A stretch of 64,000 nucleotides of DNA from Streptomyces sp. FIT100 (GTDB lineage Bacteria > Actinomycetota > Actinomycetes > Streptomycetales > Streptomycetaceae): positions 5,696,526 through 5,760,525 of the forward strand of contig NZ_CP075715.1 of NCBI RefSeq assembly GCF_024584805.1. Reading direction: 5' to 3'. The notes beneath the pieces were generated by a model. That model was not told where the DNA came from, did not search any database, and was given only the letters and a program-made list of their open reading frames with translations. Numbering within the stretch: the first letter of the stretch is position 1; the number at the start of each line of letters is the position of its first letter. Shown here piece by piece: positions 24,387 through 33,876 of the stretch. The translations under genes and the position numbers were made by a program.

Positions 24387-24598
24387 GGAACCTCCAGGGC
24401 GGCCACGAGGATCATGTGGGGAGAAGGGACGCCACGGTATCGCGTCGCCGCGGGCCGCGGGGAGACCCGCGCGCCCCGAGGCGTGCGCAGCGTGGCGCAG
24501 GCAGCACAGAAGTTGACGGCCGACTCGGCCTACTCGACGGTACCGACATCAGTGACGGCTCGCGACCGCAAGCACACTGGGGCAGAAGGAGCACAGGA

Positions 24599-25561
24599 AT
24601 GAAGGGCACCGTGGGCGAACTGGGGGAGTTCGGGCTCATCAGGGAGCTCACCTCCCGGCTCACCTCCACCCCCGCCGTACGGCTCGGACCGGGCGACGAC
24701 GCCGCGGTCGTCGCCGCACCCGACCGCAGGGTCGTCGCCAGCACCGACCTGCTGCTGGAAGGACGGCACTTCCGGCGCGACTGGTCGACCGCGTACGACG
24801 TGGGCCGCAAGGCAGCGGCACAGAACCTCGCCGACATCGCCGCCATGGGTGCCGTGCCGACCGCCCTGCTGCTCGGCCTCGTCGTCCCCGCCGACCTCCC
24901 GGTCACCTGGGCCACCGAGCTGATGGACGGCATCCGCGACGAGTGCCAGGTCGCGGGCGCGGCCGTGGTCGGCGGCGATGTCGTACGGGGCGACACCATC
25001 ACCGTGGCGATCACCGCACTCGGCGATCTGCGCAACCACGACCCCGTGACCCGCGCGGGCGCCCAGCCCGGCGATGTCGTCGCCTACACGGGCTGGTTGG
25101 GCTGGTCCGCCGCCGGGCACGCCGTCCTCTCGCGGGGCTTCCGCTCGCCCCGCGCCTTCGTCGAGGCCCACCGGCGCCCCGAACCGCCGTACCACGCGGG
25201 CCCGGCCGCCGCGGGGCTCGGCGCCACCGCCATGACCGACGTCAGCGACGGACTCGTCGCCGACCTCGGGCACATCGCCGAGGCCAGCAAGGTCCGCATC
25301 GACCTGCGCTCCGGACTCATCGACATCCCCTCGCAGATGAACGACATCGGCCAGGCCGTCGGCGTCGACCCGCTCCAGTGGGTGCTGAGCGGCGGCGAGG
25401 ACCACGCGATCGTCGCGACCTTCCCGCCGGACGTGAAGCTGCCCGCCCGCTGGAAGGTCATCGGCGAGGTGCTCAACCCCTCCGCGCTGCCCCAGGTGAC
25501 CGTGGACGGGGCACCCTGGACCGACAAGGGCGGCTGGGACCACTTCGGAGAGGAATCATGA
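24599..25561 (+). CDS. thiL: Thiamine-monophosphate kinase
   Basis: This 320-residue PurM-like kinase phosphorylates thiamine monophosphate to the active diphosphate. The GPGDDAAVVAAP motif near the N-terminus, the AAMGAVPTALLLGL segment and VLSGGEDHAIVATF are typical. The ATG at 24599 is preceded by AAGGAG at seven bases. The stop overlaps the thiD start (ATGA), which makes a thiL-thiD operon. The upstream gap has no visible TPP riboswitch. Confidence 0.96.
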   Translation: MKGTVGELGEFGLIRELTSRLTSTPAVRLGPGDDAAVVAAPDRRVVASTDLLLEGRHFRRDWSTAYDVGRKAAAQNLADIAAMGAVPTALLLGLVVPADLPVTWATELMDGIRDECQVAGAAVVGGDVVRGDTITVAITALGDLRNHDPVTRAGAQPGDVVAYTGWLGWSAAGHAVLSRGFRSPRAFVEAHRRPEPPYHAGPAAAGLGATAMTDVSDGLVADLGHIAEASKVRIDLRSGLIDIPSQMNDIGQAVGVDPLQWVLSGGEDHAIVATFPPDVKLPARWKVIGEVLNPSALPQVTVDGAPWTDKGGWDHFGEES

Positions 25562-26343
25562 CGCCACCACGCGTGCTCACGGTCGCCGGATCCGACTCGG
25601 GCGGCGGCGCCGGGATCCAGGCCGACCTCAAGACCATGCTGGCCCTCGGCGTCCACGGGATGAGCGTGGTCACCGCCGTCACGGCGCAGAACTCGCTCGG
25701 GGTCCAGGGGGCCTGGGAGCTCCCGACGGACGCGGTGCGCGCGCAGTTCAGGAGCGTCGTCGACGACATCGGCGTACAGGCCGTGAAGACCGGCATGCTG
25801 GCCTCGGCCGAGCTCGTCGAGACAGTCGCCGAGCTGCTGGCCGGGACGGACGCGCCCGTCGTCGTCGACCCGGTCGGCGTCTCCAAGCACGGGGACGCGC
25901 TGCTCGCCGCCTCCGCGCTGGAGTCCGTACGGACGAAGCTGCTGCCGACGGCGACCGTGGCCACGCCGAACCTCGACGAGGTCGCCCAGCTCACGGGCGT
26001 ACGCGTGGAGACCGAGACCGATCTGCGGCGGGCGGCCGACGCGGTGCTCGGCCACGGCCCGCACTGGGCGCTGATCAAGGGCGGCCATCTCGCCGGAGAC
26101 GCCGTCGACCTGCTGACCGACGGGACCGACGAGCACTGGCTGCGGGCCCCGCGCCACGACAACCGGCACACGCACGGGACCGGCTGCACGCTCGCGTCGG
26201 CGATCGCGGCCGGGCTGGCGAAGGGGCTGAGCGTGCCGGAGGCGGCACGGACGGCCAAGGAGTACGTCACGGGCGCGATCGTGGCCGGCTTCGCACTGGG
26301 CGGCGGGATCGGCCCGGTCGACCACGGCTGGCGATTCCGCTAG
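25558..26343 (+). CDS. thiD: Hydroxymethylpyrimidine (phosphomethylpyrimidine) kinase
   Basis: This 261-residue ribokinase-family enzyme phosphorylates HMP and HMP-P for thiamine synthesis. The N-terminal GSDSGGGAGIQADLK motif and the C-terminal catalytic HTHGTGCTLASAIAA motif are intact. It overlaps thiL by four bases. The stop is followed by three tandem 21-bp repeats and then a strong convergent terminator. Confidence 0.97.
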   Translation: MTPPRVLTVAGSDSGGGAGIQADLKTMLALGVHGMSVVTAVTAQNSLGVQGAWELPTDAVRAQFRSVVDDIGVQAVKTGMLASAELVETVAELLAGTDAPVVVDPVGVSKHGDALLAASALESVRTKLLPTATVATPNLDEVAQLTGVRVETETDLRRAADAVLGHGPHWALIKGGHLAGDAVDLLTDGTDEHWLRAPRHDNRHTHGTGCTLASAIAAGLAKGLSVPEAARTAKEYVTGAIVAGFALGGGIGPVDHGWRFR

Positions 26344-26363
26344 GCGCAGCGAGCGGGGCACAC

Positions 26364-26426
26364 CGAGCAGGGCCCCGCAAGCATCGAGCAGGGTGCCGTA
26401 AGCACCGAGCAGGGCCCCGCAAGCAC
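26364..26426. repeat. Three 21-bp tandem repeats after thiD
   Basis: Units at 26364-26384, 26385-26405 and 26406-26426 follow CGAGCAGGGCCCCGCAAGCA; the middle unit has three substitutions. The array lies between the thiD stop and its terminator. Confidence 0.8.
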
Positions 26427-26430
26427 GGCA

Positions 26431-26462
26431 AAAAGCCGGTCCACTGATGTGGACCGGCTTTT
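26431..26462. terminator. Convergent terminator between thiD and rpmB
   Basis: A perfect 13-bp stem (26431-26443 with 26450-26462) has a six-base loop and begins AAAA and ends TTTT, so it works as an intrinsic terminator in both directions. Confidence 0.9.
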
Positions 26463-26533
26463 CAAGGCAACCGCAGGGGCTGCGCTACGACAGACGTCGC
26501 GGGGACATCCCCGCGTACGCGGGGAGCATCACC

Positions 26534-26719
26534 TTAGCGCGAGACCTTGCCGGCCTTGATGCACGAGGTGCAGACGTTGAGCCGCTTCGGCGTCCGACCG
26601 ACCACGGCACGCACGCGCTGGATGTTCGGGTTCCAGCGACGGGACGTACGGCGGTGCGAGTGCGAAATGTTGTTGCCGAAGCCCGGCCCCTTGCCGCAGA
26701 CGTCGCAGTTGGCAGCCAC
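26534..26719 (-). CDS. rpmB: 50S ribosomal protein L28 (zinc-binding form)
   Basis: This 61-residue L28 starts with the typical MAANCDVCGKGPGFGNNISHSH segment. Cys5, Cys8, Cys50 and Cys53 form two CXXC pairs, so this is the zinc-binding (C+) type. Actinobacteria often carry a zinc-independent paralogue under Zur control elsewhere, which is not in this window. It is convergent with thiD and divergent from the DAK-domain gene. Confidence 0.96.
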   Translation of the reverse strand: MAANCDVCGKGPGFGNNISHSHRRTSRRWNPNIQRVRAVVGRTPKRLNVCTSCIKAGKVSR

Positions 26720-26975
26720 GGGTCACTCCAAAGACTTCAGATGCACTTACAGTGAAATCCGGCGTGCCGGAATCAGTGATCTGAAGTGGCCTGCCGGGGG
26801 AATGGCCCGACTTTCATCGGGCAACCGGAGCAGCATACAACGGCTGCGCCCGTACAACGAAACTACCATGCGCCGCTCCGCCCCCGCCCCGGCTCCCGCC
26901 GGGGTCCGGGTCTACCCTGCGGTGACGCCCTCCCCTACGCCCGGGTGCGTGGGGCGACCCCGGAGGAGGACCTCG

Positions 26976-28595
26976 TTGCCGCAGACTCTCGACGCCCTGG
27001 CGGTACGCACATGGTGCTCACTGGCGCTGGAGGCGCTGGGCAGGGAGCGCGAGCAGATCGACGCGATCAATGTGTATCCGGTCGCGGACGGGGACACCGG
27101 CACCAATCTCTATCTGACGGTCGAGTCCGCGGCACAGGCCGTGGAGGCGGTGTTCGCCGCGTACGAGACCGGCTCGACGGCACCCGCGCTGGCCGACGCG
27201 GTGCGGGCCATGGCCCACGGGGCGCTGATCGGAGCACGGGGCAATTCCGGGACGATCCTGGCGCAGCTGCTGCGGGGCATGGCCGATGTGCTGGGGGACG
27301 GCGACCGGGGCGGGGCGGCCGAGGCGCTGCGCAGGGCCGCCCTGGCCGCGCGCGAGGCGGTCGCGCACCCGGTCGAGGGCACGATCCTGACGGTGGCGTC
27401 GGCGGCCGCGGACGCGGCGGTCGCCGTGCCGGCGCCGGACGACGACGCGAGCGCCGTGGCGGCGGCGTACGCACGCGCCTGCGAGGCGCTGGACGAAACC
27501 CCCCGCCAGCTGGACGTGCTGGGCCGGGCCGGCGTCGTGGACGCCGGCGGACAGGGGCTGCTGGCGGTGCTCGGCGCACTCGTCGAGGCCGTGACGGGGG
27601 AGACACCGGCGGTACGGGCCTCCGCACGGCCCTCCCCGCGGGCGCACCCGGCCGTGGCGGCGTCGGCCACCACCGAGCCGTGCGCCGACGGGGGCCCCGA
27701 GTTCGAGGTGATCTACCTCCTGGAGGCGGACGACGCGGCCGTCGCCCGGCTCAGGGCCCGTCTGGACGCACTGGGCGATTCACTCGTCGTGGTCGGCGGC
27801 GACGGGCTGTGGAACGTCCATGTGCACGTGGACGACGCGGGCGCCGCGGTCGAGGCGGGCGTCGAGGCGGGGCGGCCGTACCGGATCCGCATCACCCACT
27901 TCGGCACGGCCGGCCCCGTCGTGCCGCGGGAACGGGTCCAGCGGGCCGTCGTCGCGGTCGTGCCGGGGGAGGGGCTCGCCGGTCTCTGCGAGACGGCCGG
28001 GGCGACCACCGTGCTCGCCAGGCCGGGCGAACCCCCGGCGAGCGGAGAGCTGGTCGAGGCGATCCGACGGGCCCACGCGCGCGAGGTGGTCCTCCTGCCC
28101 AACGACACGGAGCTGCGGCACACCGCTGCCGCCGCCGCGGAACAGGCCCGCGCCGAGGGCGTACGGGTCGCCCTCATCCCGACCCGCTCCGCGGTCCAGG
28201 GCATCTCGGCGCTCGCCGTCCACGAGCCCGACCGCACCTTCGACGAGGACGTCGTTGCGATGACCTCGGCGGCGGGCGCCACCCGCTACGGCGAACTCGC
28301 CGTCGCCGAGCGGCAGTCCTTCACCTCCGCCGGGGTCTGCCAGGCGGGCGACGTGCTCGGCCTCATCGACGGCGACGTGGCCGTCATCGGCACGGAGCTC
28401 GCCGCCACGGCGGAGACGGTCCTCGACCGCATGCTCTCCGCGGGCGGCGAACTCGTCACCCTCGTCCTGCCCGACGACGCGCCCCCGTCCCTGGCGGACC
28501 GCCTGGAATCCCACGTCCGCCGGGGCCACCTGGCGGTGGACACGGTCATCCACCACGGCGGGCGGGGCTCTCCTCTGCTGATCGGCGTGGAGTAG
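26976..28595 (+). CDS. DAK-domain protein (FakA/DhaL-like kinase)
   Basis: This protein of about 539 residues has an N-terminal DhaL-type kinase domain (INVYPVADGDTGTNLYLT metal-binding aspartates, GARGNSGTILAQLL) followed by the DegV-related middle and C-terminal domains of the FakA type. FakA in Firmicutes phosphorylates fatty acids held by a FakB partner; the same role here is plausible but no FakB gene is adjacent. I chose TTG at 26976, which has GGAGGAGG six to seven bases upstream; a GTG at 26949 is an alternative. In streptomycetes this gene usually lies between rpmB and recG. Confidence 0.85.
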   Translation: MPQTLDALAVRTWCSLALEALGREREQIDAINVYPVADGDTGTNLYLTVESAAQAVEAVFAAYETGSTAPALADAVRAMAHGALIGARGNSGTILAQLLRGMADVLGDGDRGGAAEALRRAALAAREAVAHPVEGTILTVASAAADAAVAVPAPDDDASAVAAAYARACEALDETPRQLDVLGRAGVVDAGGQGLLAVLGALVEAVTGETPAVRASARPSPRAHPAVAASATTEPCADGGPEFEVIYLLEADDAAVARLRARLDALGDSLVVVGGDGLWNVHVHVDDAGAAVEAGVEAGRPYRIRITHFGTAGPVVPRERVQRAVVAVVPGEGLAGLCETAGATTVLARPGEPPASGELVEAIRRAHAREVVLLPNDTELRHTAAAAAEQARAEGVRVALIPTRSAVQGISALAVHEPDRTFDEDVVAMTSAAGATRYGELAVAERQSFTSAGVCQAGDVLGLIDGDVAVIGTELAATAETVLDRMLSAGGELVTLVLPDDAPPSLADRLESHVRRGHLAVDTVIHHGGRGSPLLIGVE

Positions 28596-28635
28596 CCGGC
28601 GCGGGCGGCGGCCCGGCGCCTGCCCGCCACCCGCG

Positions 28636-28717
28636 TTACGACACGTACTCCAGGACCGATCTCGCCTCTGTCCGCCGTGACTCCGCCGTGTCGCCCGGGG
28701 CGTTCGCGTACGTCGCG
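28636..28717. repeat. Displaced copy of the 3' end of the TPR gene
   Basis: This 82-bp stretch is a near copy of 28749-28830, which encodes the last 27 codons and stop of the TPR gene. Translated on the minus strand it would end TEARSVLEYVS, against AEARSVQEYVT in the gene. It lies 31 bp beyond the true stop and has no start of its own. Confidence 0.85.
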
Positions 28718-28748
28718 GCGGGGGCCCGGTGCCGGTCCGCCGCTCGCG

Positions 28749-31670
28749 TTAGGTCACGTATTCCTGGACCGATCTCGCCTCTGCGCGCCGTGATTCCGCC
28801 GTGTCGCCCGGGGCGTTCGCGTACGTCGCGAGGACCGCCTCCGCGCGGCGCATCGCGGCCGGGGTGTCGCCCAGGTCCGCTTCCAGCCAGGCGGCGGCGA
28901 GTTCCGCCGCCGTGCGCAGGTCCGTGAAGTCGTCGCCCGCCTCGGCGAAGCCGGCGATGGCGCGTTCGACGTGCGGGAGGGCCTCGCGCGGGTCGTCCAC
29001 GAGGAGCTCGCCTGTCTGGCGGTGGGTGTCGGCGAGCTCCGCGCGCAGCCGGGCACGTGCCGCCGGCTCGGTGGCCTCCGTGAGCGCCTCCTCGCACTCC
29101 CGCTCGGCCGCCGCCATGAAGTCCCGCGCCGCGTCCGGCCCCGCCTGTCCCTCGCGGACCGCGATCCACGCCCGTACCCGCAGCGCGCGTACGACCGCGT
29201 GGACATCGCCCAGATCGCGCCAGAGGGTGCACGCGCGCTCGTAGACGCGGTCGGCCTCCGTGTTGAGCCCCGCCCGGTACAGCGCCTGGCCGGCGAGGTT
29301 GGCGAGCATCGCGTGGTCGTGCTGCTCCGGCCAGCCGCGGGCGATGTCGGCCGCCCCGAGCCAGTGCTCGGCCGCCGCACGCGGCTCCCCGAGCGCGGTC
29401 AGGGCGTCGCCGAGCCACCACAGGGTCTCGACGACCATGCCCTCACCGTGGCCGTCCACGGTGAGATCGGGCAGCACCGCCTCCAGCACGGCCGCCGCCT
29501 CCGCCGCCCGGCCCGCCCGCAGCAGCGAACCGCCCAGCTGATGGCGGGCGTACGCGCCGATTCCCGTGCCCTCGCCGGCCTCGTCGGCCCAGTGCGCCGC
29601 CTCCAGGGCGTGCTCCACCGCCTCGTCGAACCGGCCCGAGCCGACGAGGATTTCGGTGAGCTGGAGGTGGAGCCGGGTGCTGCCGGGAGCCTCCAGATGC
29701 GTCCCGCCGTGCTCCAGCGCCGCACGGGCGGCCCGCTCCGCGCCCTCCAGATCGCCGAGGTGGCGGGCCACGGCGACGAGGCGGGCCTCGGGCTCGGCCG
29801 CGTACCAGGGCAGCCCGGCCTCGTGGAACAGGCCGGCCGCGGCCCCGTACAGCTCCGCGGCGGCCGCGGCGTCGCCGCCGTGCGCGGCGAGGTCGCCCCG
29901 CACGGACATGGCCTCGGCGACCCGGTCCGCGACGTGCGGGTCGGCCTGGTGGGGACCGGCCAGGTCGAGGAGTTCGGACACGGCCTCCTCCACGGCGCGG
30001 ATCTTCGCGCCCCCGCCCCCGCCCCCGTCTCCGCCTCCGTCTCCGTCCCCGTTCTCGTTCTCGTTCTCGTGCTCGTGCTCGTCGTGCAGCCGGAGCAGAT
30101 GGATACGGACCCGGCAGAGCAACGCCCCGGCGGCCTGGCGGGTGCTCGCGGCCCCCTCGGCGTGCAGCGCGAGCGCGCGGGCGACCGGCTCCGCGACGGC
30201 CGCGACGGCCGCGTCCGGGTCCCCGCCGAGCGCGAGCGCGAACGCCCCGCGGGCCAGCGCGGCCACCGCGCTGCCCGGGTCGCCCGCGGCCTCGTACCGC
30301 TCGGCGGCCGACCGGAACAGCCGGACGGACTCCGCCGGCTCGTTCGCCGGGGCCATCGCGCGGTGGTCGTCGATCTCGGCGAGCGCCCGGTCGTCGAGCT
30401 CCGCGTCCCCCGCGGCCCCGGCGACCGCCTCCCAGGCGCGGATGGCGTCCGGGTGCCGCGCCTCGGACAGCAGCCGCGCCTCGGCGAGGAGCTCGTCCAC
30501 GCCCCGGGACTCCGGTGCCTTCGCGGACGCGGCCGCCTTCACGGGAGCCGCGGAAGCGGGCCGTACCGCCCGGATCCCCAGCGGTAGCCGCTCCAGCAGC
30601 GGCCGCCTCCCCAGCCGTTCCCGTACGCGCGAGCCGACCGCGTCCGTGCCGTTGCGCTCGTCGAAGCGCGCGGCGATCGCAAGGGCCTGCTCCCGCGCAT
30701 GGGCGGCCAGCGTCCGGGCCGTCCAGGACGTCCCGGCGGGCCCTGGCACGCCCTGCTCGCCGTGGCCGAGGGCGACCAGCCGGTCCATCAGCACGGCCGT
30801 GGCGGCCAGATGGCGCATCAGCGAGTCGGGGTCGCCGCTGTCCGTGAAGTACGCGGGCCGGTCCGAGAGGATCTCCAGCGCCCGCGCCTCATTGCCGGTC
30901 AGCGCGCAGAACTCGACGTGCAGAGCGACCCAGCCGCGCATGCTCTCCAGCGGGCGCACCATGCGGTAGCCGCGCAGATGGTGGGCGCGCGCCTCCTCCG
31001 CCCGGCCGAGCCGCAGCAGCGGCAGCAGGGAGGCCGCCAGCACGGCATGCGGCTCGTGCGCACACGTGTACTCGCCGTCGAGGACCGGACGCCACAGCTC
31101 CAGCGCCTGCTCGTCGTTGCCCACGCGGGCCTGCCATGCGCCCTGGTCGTGCAGTTCGCAGGCGTGGCAGTCGGCCATCCGGTCCCGGTCCGCGGCGAGC
31201 CACGCCGTATACGCCCGCTCGGCCCGCTTCTCGTCGCCGATGTGCCGGGCGAGGCAGAACTCGCCTTGGCGTACCGCCCGTTCCGAGTACCCGGCCAGCC
31301 GGTAGCGCTGCTCCATCTCGCCGAGCCACTTCTCCATGGAGGCGAGCGGGATGTGCGGCTGGTCGAGCATGTCCGTGGAGACCCATTTGAAGTACCAGTG
31401 CAGCGAGTGGGCCGACTGCTCGTCGAACTCCCCGGGCCGCTCGTCCCACAGCCGCAGCAGCCGGGCGAACGGCACGAACAGCTTGTCCCGTTCCGAGCTG
31501 TAGTTGTACGCCTGGAGCAGGTGCGACAGGGCCTCGATCAGCAGGGGCGTGTCGCCGGTCCCCTCGGCCTCGGCGAGCAGCCGCTCCGCCCGGGCGTTGC
31601 GCGCGGCGCCTTCCGGCGCCCGGTAGTTGTCGTACAGCGCCTGCCGAATCGCGGCGGTGTCGTGGCTCAT
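28749..31670 (-). CDS. Large tetratricopeptide-repeat protein
   Basis: This 973-residue, cytoplasmic-looking protein is built of many TPR-like helical pairs, clearest from about 550 to the C-terminus. A low-complexity acidic/Gly stretch (EHENENENGDGDGG) near residue 540 divides it. There is no signal peptide or membrane segment. I chose the ATG at 31670 (MSHDTAAIRQALYDNYR), which overlaps the stop of the HSP90-like gene by four bases (ATGA). This tight coupling, together with the known use of TPR domains as HSP90 co-chaperones in eukaryotes, suggests a partner role; that is inference. The 3' end is tandemly duplicated downstream. Confidence 0.85.
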   Translation of the reverse strand: MSHDTAAIRQALYDNYRAPEGAARNARAERLLAEAEGTGDTPLLIEALSHLLQAYNYSSERDKLFVPFARLLRLWDERPGEFDEQSAHSLHWYFKWVSTDMLDQPHIPLASMEKWLGEMEQRYRLAGYSERAVRQGEFCLARHIGDEKRAERAYTAWLAADRDRMADCHACELHDQGAWQARVGNDEQALELWRPVLDGEYTCAHEPHAVLAASLLPLLRLGRAEEARAHHLRGYRMVRPLESMRGWVALHVEFCALTGNEARALEILSDRPAYFTDSGDPDSLMRHLAATAVLMDRLVALGHGEQGVPGPAGTSWTARTLAAHAREQALAIAARFDERNGTDAVGSRVRERLGRRPLLERLPLGIRAVRPASAAPVKAAASAKAPESRGVDELLAEARLLSEARHPDAIRAWEAVAGAAGDAELDDRALAEIDDHRAMAPANEPAESVRLFRSAAERYEAAGDPGSAVAALARGAFALALGGDPDAAVAAVAEPVARALALHAEGAASTRQAAGALLCRVRIHLLRLHDEHEHENENENGDGDGGGDGGGGGGAKIRAVEEAVSELLDLAGPHQADPHVADRVAEAMSVRGDLAAHGGDAAAAAELYGAAAGLFHEAGLPWYAAEPEARLVAVARHLGDLEGAERAARAALEHGGTHLEAPGSTRLHLQLTEILVGSGRFDEAVEHALEAAHWADEAGEGTGIGAYARHQLGGSLLRAGRAAEAAAVLEAVLPDLTVDGHGEGMVVETLWWLGDALTALGEPRAAAEHWLGAADIARGWPEQHDHAMLANLAGQALYRAGLNTEADRVYERACTLWRDLGDVHAVVRALRVRAWIAVREGQAGPDAARDFMAAAERECEEALTEATEPAARARLRAELADTHRQTGELLVDDPREALPHVERAIAGFAEAGDDFTDLRTAAELAAAWLEADLGDTPAAMRRAEAVLATYANAPGDTAESRRAEARSVQEYVT

Positions 31671-33505
31671 CGGCCGCCTCCCTTGGGGTCCGTCTCGCCG
31701 TGGGTGGCCCATTCGAGCAGGCCGACGAAGGCGCGGTTGAGCAGCGCCGAGTCGGCCGGGCGCAGCGGACGCTGCGCCATGAGCAGGGCCTGCCCGTAGA
31801 GCGACTCGACGGCCGTGCCCGTGAGCTCCGGGTCGTCGAGAGTGCTGATCCTGCGGATCAGCGGACTGAGGTGGTTGAGGACGAGACGGGCGCGCGGCGC
31901 GCTGCCGCGCAGCGAGCCGAGGATGCCCGCCCACAGGTCGTCCGCCTCCTCCTCGGCCTCCGCGCGGGCCTGCTCATGGCGGGCCGCCCGGTCGTCGAGG
32001 TGCAGTGCGGGCACGGTCAGGGGGTGGAAGGAACGCAGGGACACATCGCAGCCGAGCGGATCCAGCGTGGCACGCGCCACTGACAGGAAGCTCGCGAGCG
32101 CGAGTTCCTGGGCCGGGTCGACCATGTCGAGATGGGCGGTGACGGTGTCCGCGTCGAGCTCGGCGACCGCCGTTCCGGGGCGGACCGAGGGCAGCGCCTC
32201 GACGAGTTCGGAGTCGTACGTGTAGCCGCCGTTGACGACGCCGATGCCCTGGGCCGAGGCGATCGGGGCGACCTGCCGGTACTCCTCGACGGTGCGGGTG
32301 AAGTGGACGACCGGATGGCGCTGGGCGAACTCCTCCAGGGACAGCCGGCCGTCGGTCGTCTCGAACGGCAGCCACGGCAGCATCGTGCGCAGCATGTCGC
32401 CGTCGTGCCGGGCCAGCGACTTCACACCCAGGTGGTGCACGGACAGAAAGCGCGCGAGCCGTTCGGGGTCGCCCGCTGCGAGCCCGGTCAGCCAGTCGCG
32501 GATACGTCCGCCGAGCGCGTCCCGTACGCCCGCCAGGGCCTCGTCCGCGTACAGCGACTCGCGCGACGCGGTCGGCCGCAGGCTGTCCGTGTCCAGGACG
32601 CAGCGCACGAAGAAGGCCCAGTCGGGCAGGAGTTCGTCGGCACGGTCGGTGAGCAGCATCCCCTTGAGGTGCACCCGGTGGCCCGCACGCTGGGCGGGGC
32701 TCACCGCCGAGGGCAGTACGTACGCGACGCCGCGGACCCCCGCCAGTGGCAGCTCCAGCTCGATCGAGTCGAGCGGGGTGAAGCCGAAGAGCTCGTGGCA
32801 GTGGCCCGCCAGGGCGACGCGACGCGCCGCCGGGCTCGGATACGAGCGGTCCCACGGCGCCGGCAGACCGGTGACCGCCTCCTCGCCCACGCGCACGTCG
32901 TACGGCAGCAGCGACCCGAAGTCCCGTGCCAGCGCCAGGACCCGGTCCTCGGTGAGCCATTCGCCGCTGCCGGGACGCGCGGTGAGGTACACGGTCGTAC
33001 CCGGCTCCTCGCGGGCGCTGTCCGGGAGGGTGCGCACCGTGTACGAACCGTCGTCGCGGGCGGCCCACTCGACCGGCGGCGCGCCCTGCGCCCGCGCGGA
33101 GCGGCTGACCACCCGGATCTCCGCCGCGACGACGAAGCAGGCGAGCAGCCCGATCCCGAACTGGCCCAGGAACTCGGCCCGCGCCGACTCCAGATCGCCG
33201 TCGCGCTTGGAGCTGCGGCCGATGGTGGCGAGCAGACTGTGCACGTCCGACTCGGTCAGCCCGATGCCGCTGTCCTCGACGCGCAGCCGGCCCTCCTCGG
33301 CGTACAGCCGCACACGGGCGGGCGCGTCCGGCTCGACGGCACGGCGCGCGGTGATGGCGTCCACGGCGTTCTGCAGCAGCTCGCGCAGATAGACCCTGGG
33401 ACTGGAGTAGAGGTGATGGGAGAGGAGATCGACCAGGCCGCGCAGATCGACCTGGAACGTGTGCGGGGTGGCTGGCGTGGAATGCGGTGTGGTCTCAGCA
33501 GTCAT
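31667..33505 (-). CDS. HSP90-family (HtpG-like) protein
   Basis: This 612-residue protein has an HSP90-type GHKL ATPase domain: LRELLQNAVDAI (E and N box), VEDSGIGLTESDVHSLLATIGRSSK (DxGxG and lid) and FGIGLLACFVVA. Middle-domain features (SRESLYADEAL) follow and the C-terminal dimerisation part is short. It diverges from canonical HtpG and lacks a C-terminal MEEVD tail, as expected in bacteria. It shares an operon with a TPR protein through a 4-bp overlap. Actinobacterial genomes carry this divergent class; clients are unknown. Confidence 0.9.
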   Translation of the reverse strand: MTAETTPHSTPATPHTFQVDLRGLVDLLSHHLYSSPRVYLRELLQNAVDAITARRAVEPDAPARVRLYAEEGRLRVEDSGIGLTESDVHSLLATIGRSSKRDGDLESARAEFLGQFGIGLLACFVVAAEIRVVSRSARAQGAPPVEWAARDDGSYTVRTLPDSAREEPGTTVYLTARPGSGEWLTEDRVLALARDFGSLLPYDVRVGEEAVTGLPAPWDRSYPSPAARRVALAGHCHELFGFTPLDSIELELPLAGVRGVAYVLPSAVSPAQRAGHRVHLKGMLLTDRADELLPDWAFFVRCVLDTDSLRPTASRESLYADEALAGVRDALGGRIRDWLTGLAAGDPERLARFLSVHHLGVKSLARHDGDMLRTMLPWLPFETTDGRLSLEEFAQRHPVVHFTRTVEEYRQVAPIASAQGIGVVNGGYTYDSELVEALPSVRPGTAVAELDADTVTAHLDMVDPAQELALASFLSVARATLDPLGCDVSLRSFHPLTVPALHLDDRAARHEQARAEAEEEADDLWAGILGSLRGSAPRARLVLNHLSPLIRRISTLDDPELTGTAVESLYGQALLMAQRPLRPADSALLNRAFVGLLEWATHGETDPKGGGR

Positions 33506-33681
33506 CGTCGCTGCGCCGGTGGGGGGCCGAACGGCGGCGCGGGTCGGGCGATCCCGTCACACGGTGATCGCGGCGTGGCAGTGCCGGGGCGGGGGAGACC
33601 GCGCCATCCTAGGGTGCACGGCACCGGCGTGACCAGCGCGTATCGGGCGGTGCGCGACGCCTGTCGGTGCGGTGGTGTGGA

Positions 33682-33876
33682 ATGGATCGCGTGTCCGCAC
33701 TGGATGAACCGCTCACGAAGACCCTCGGTCCGGCCACGGCGAAGGTGATGGCCGAGAGCCTTGACCTGCGTACGGTCGGCGATCTGCTCCATCACGCTGC
33801 GTTTTTCCGGGGGGCGACCCCCGGTCCCCCGGCAGGGTGCGCGTTGGGGCGGGGCGGGAGGCATTGTGCTCGGTGA
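33682..33876 (+). pseudogene. Truncated first copy of the recG 5' end
   Basis: This 64-codon frame starts MDRVSALDEPL, the expected RecG N-terminus, and runs through residues equivalent to about 38 of RecG before leaving the family at 33796 and stopping at 33876. The 91 bp at 33705-33795 repeat at 33874-33964 with six mismatches, inside the intact recG. It is therefore a tandem partial duplication. Its stop overlaps the recG start region by 11 bp, so it may act as a translated leader. Whether a sequencing or assembly artefact explains it cannot be judged here, but the six differences argue against that. Confidence 0.75.

Noticed and set aside
24387..24598. A TPP riboswitch upstream of thiL
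   Set aside because: The conserved THI-box core (CTGAGA and ACCTGA-type segments) is not visible.
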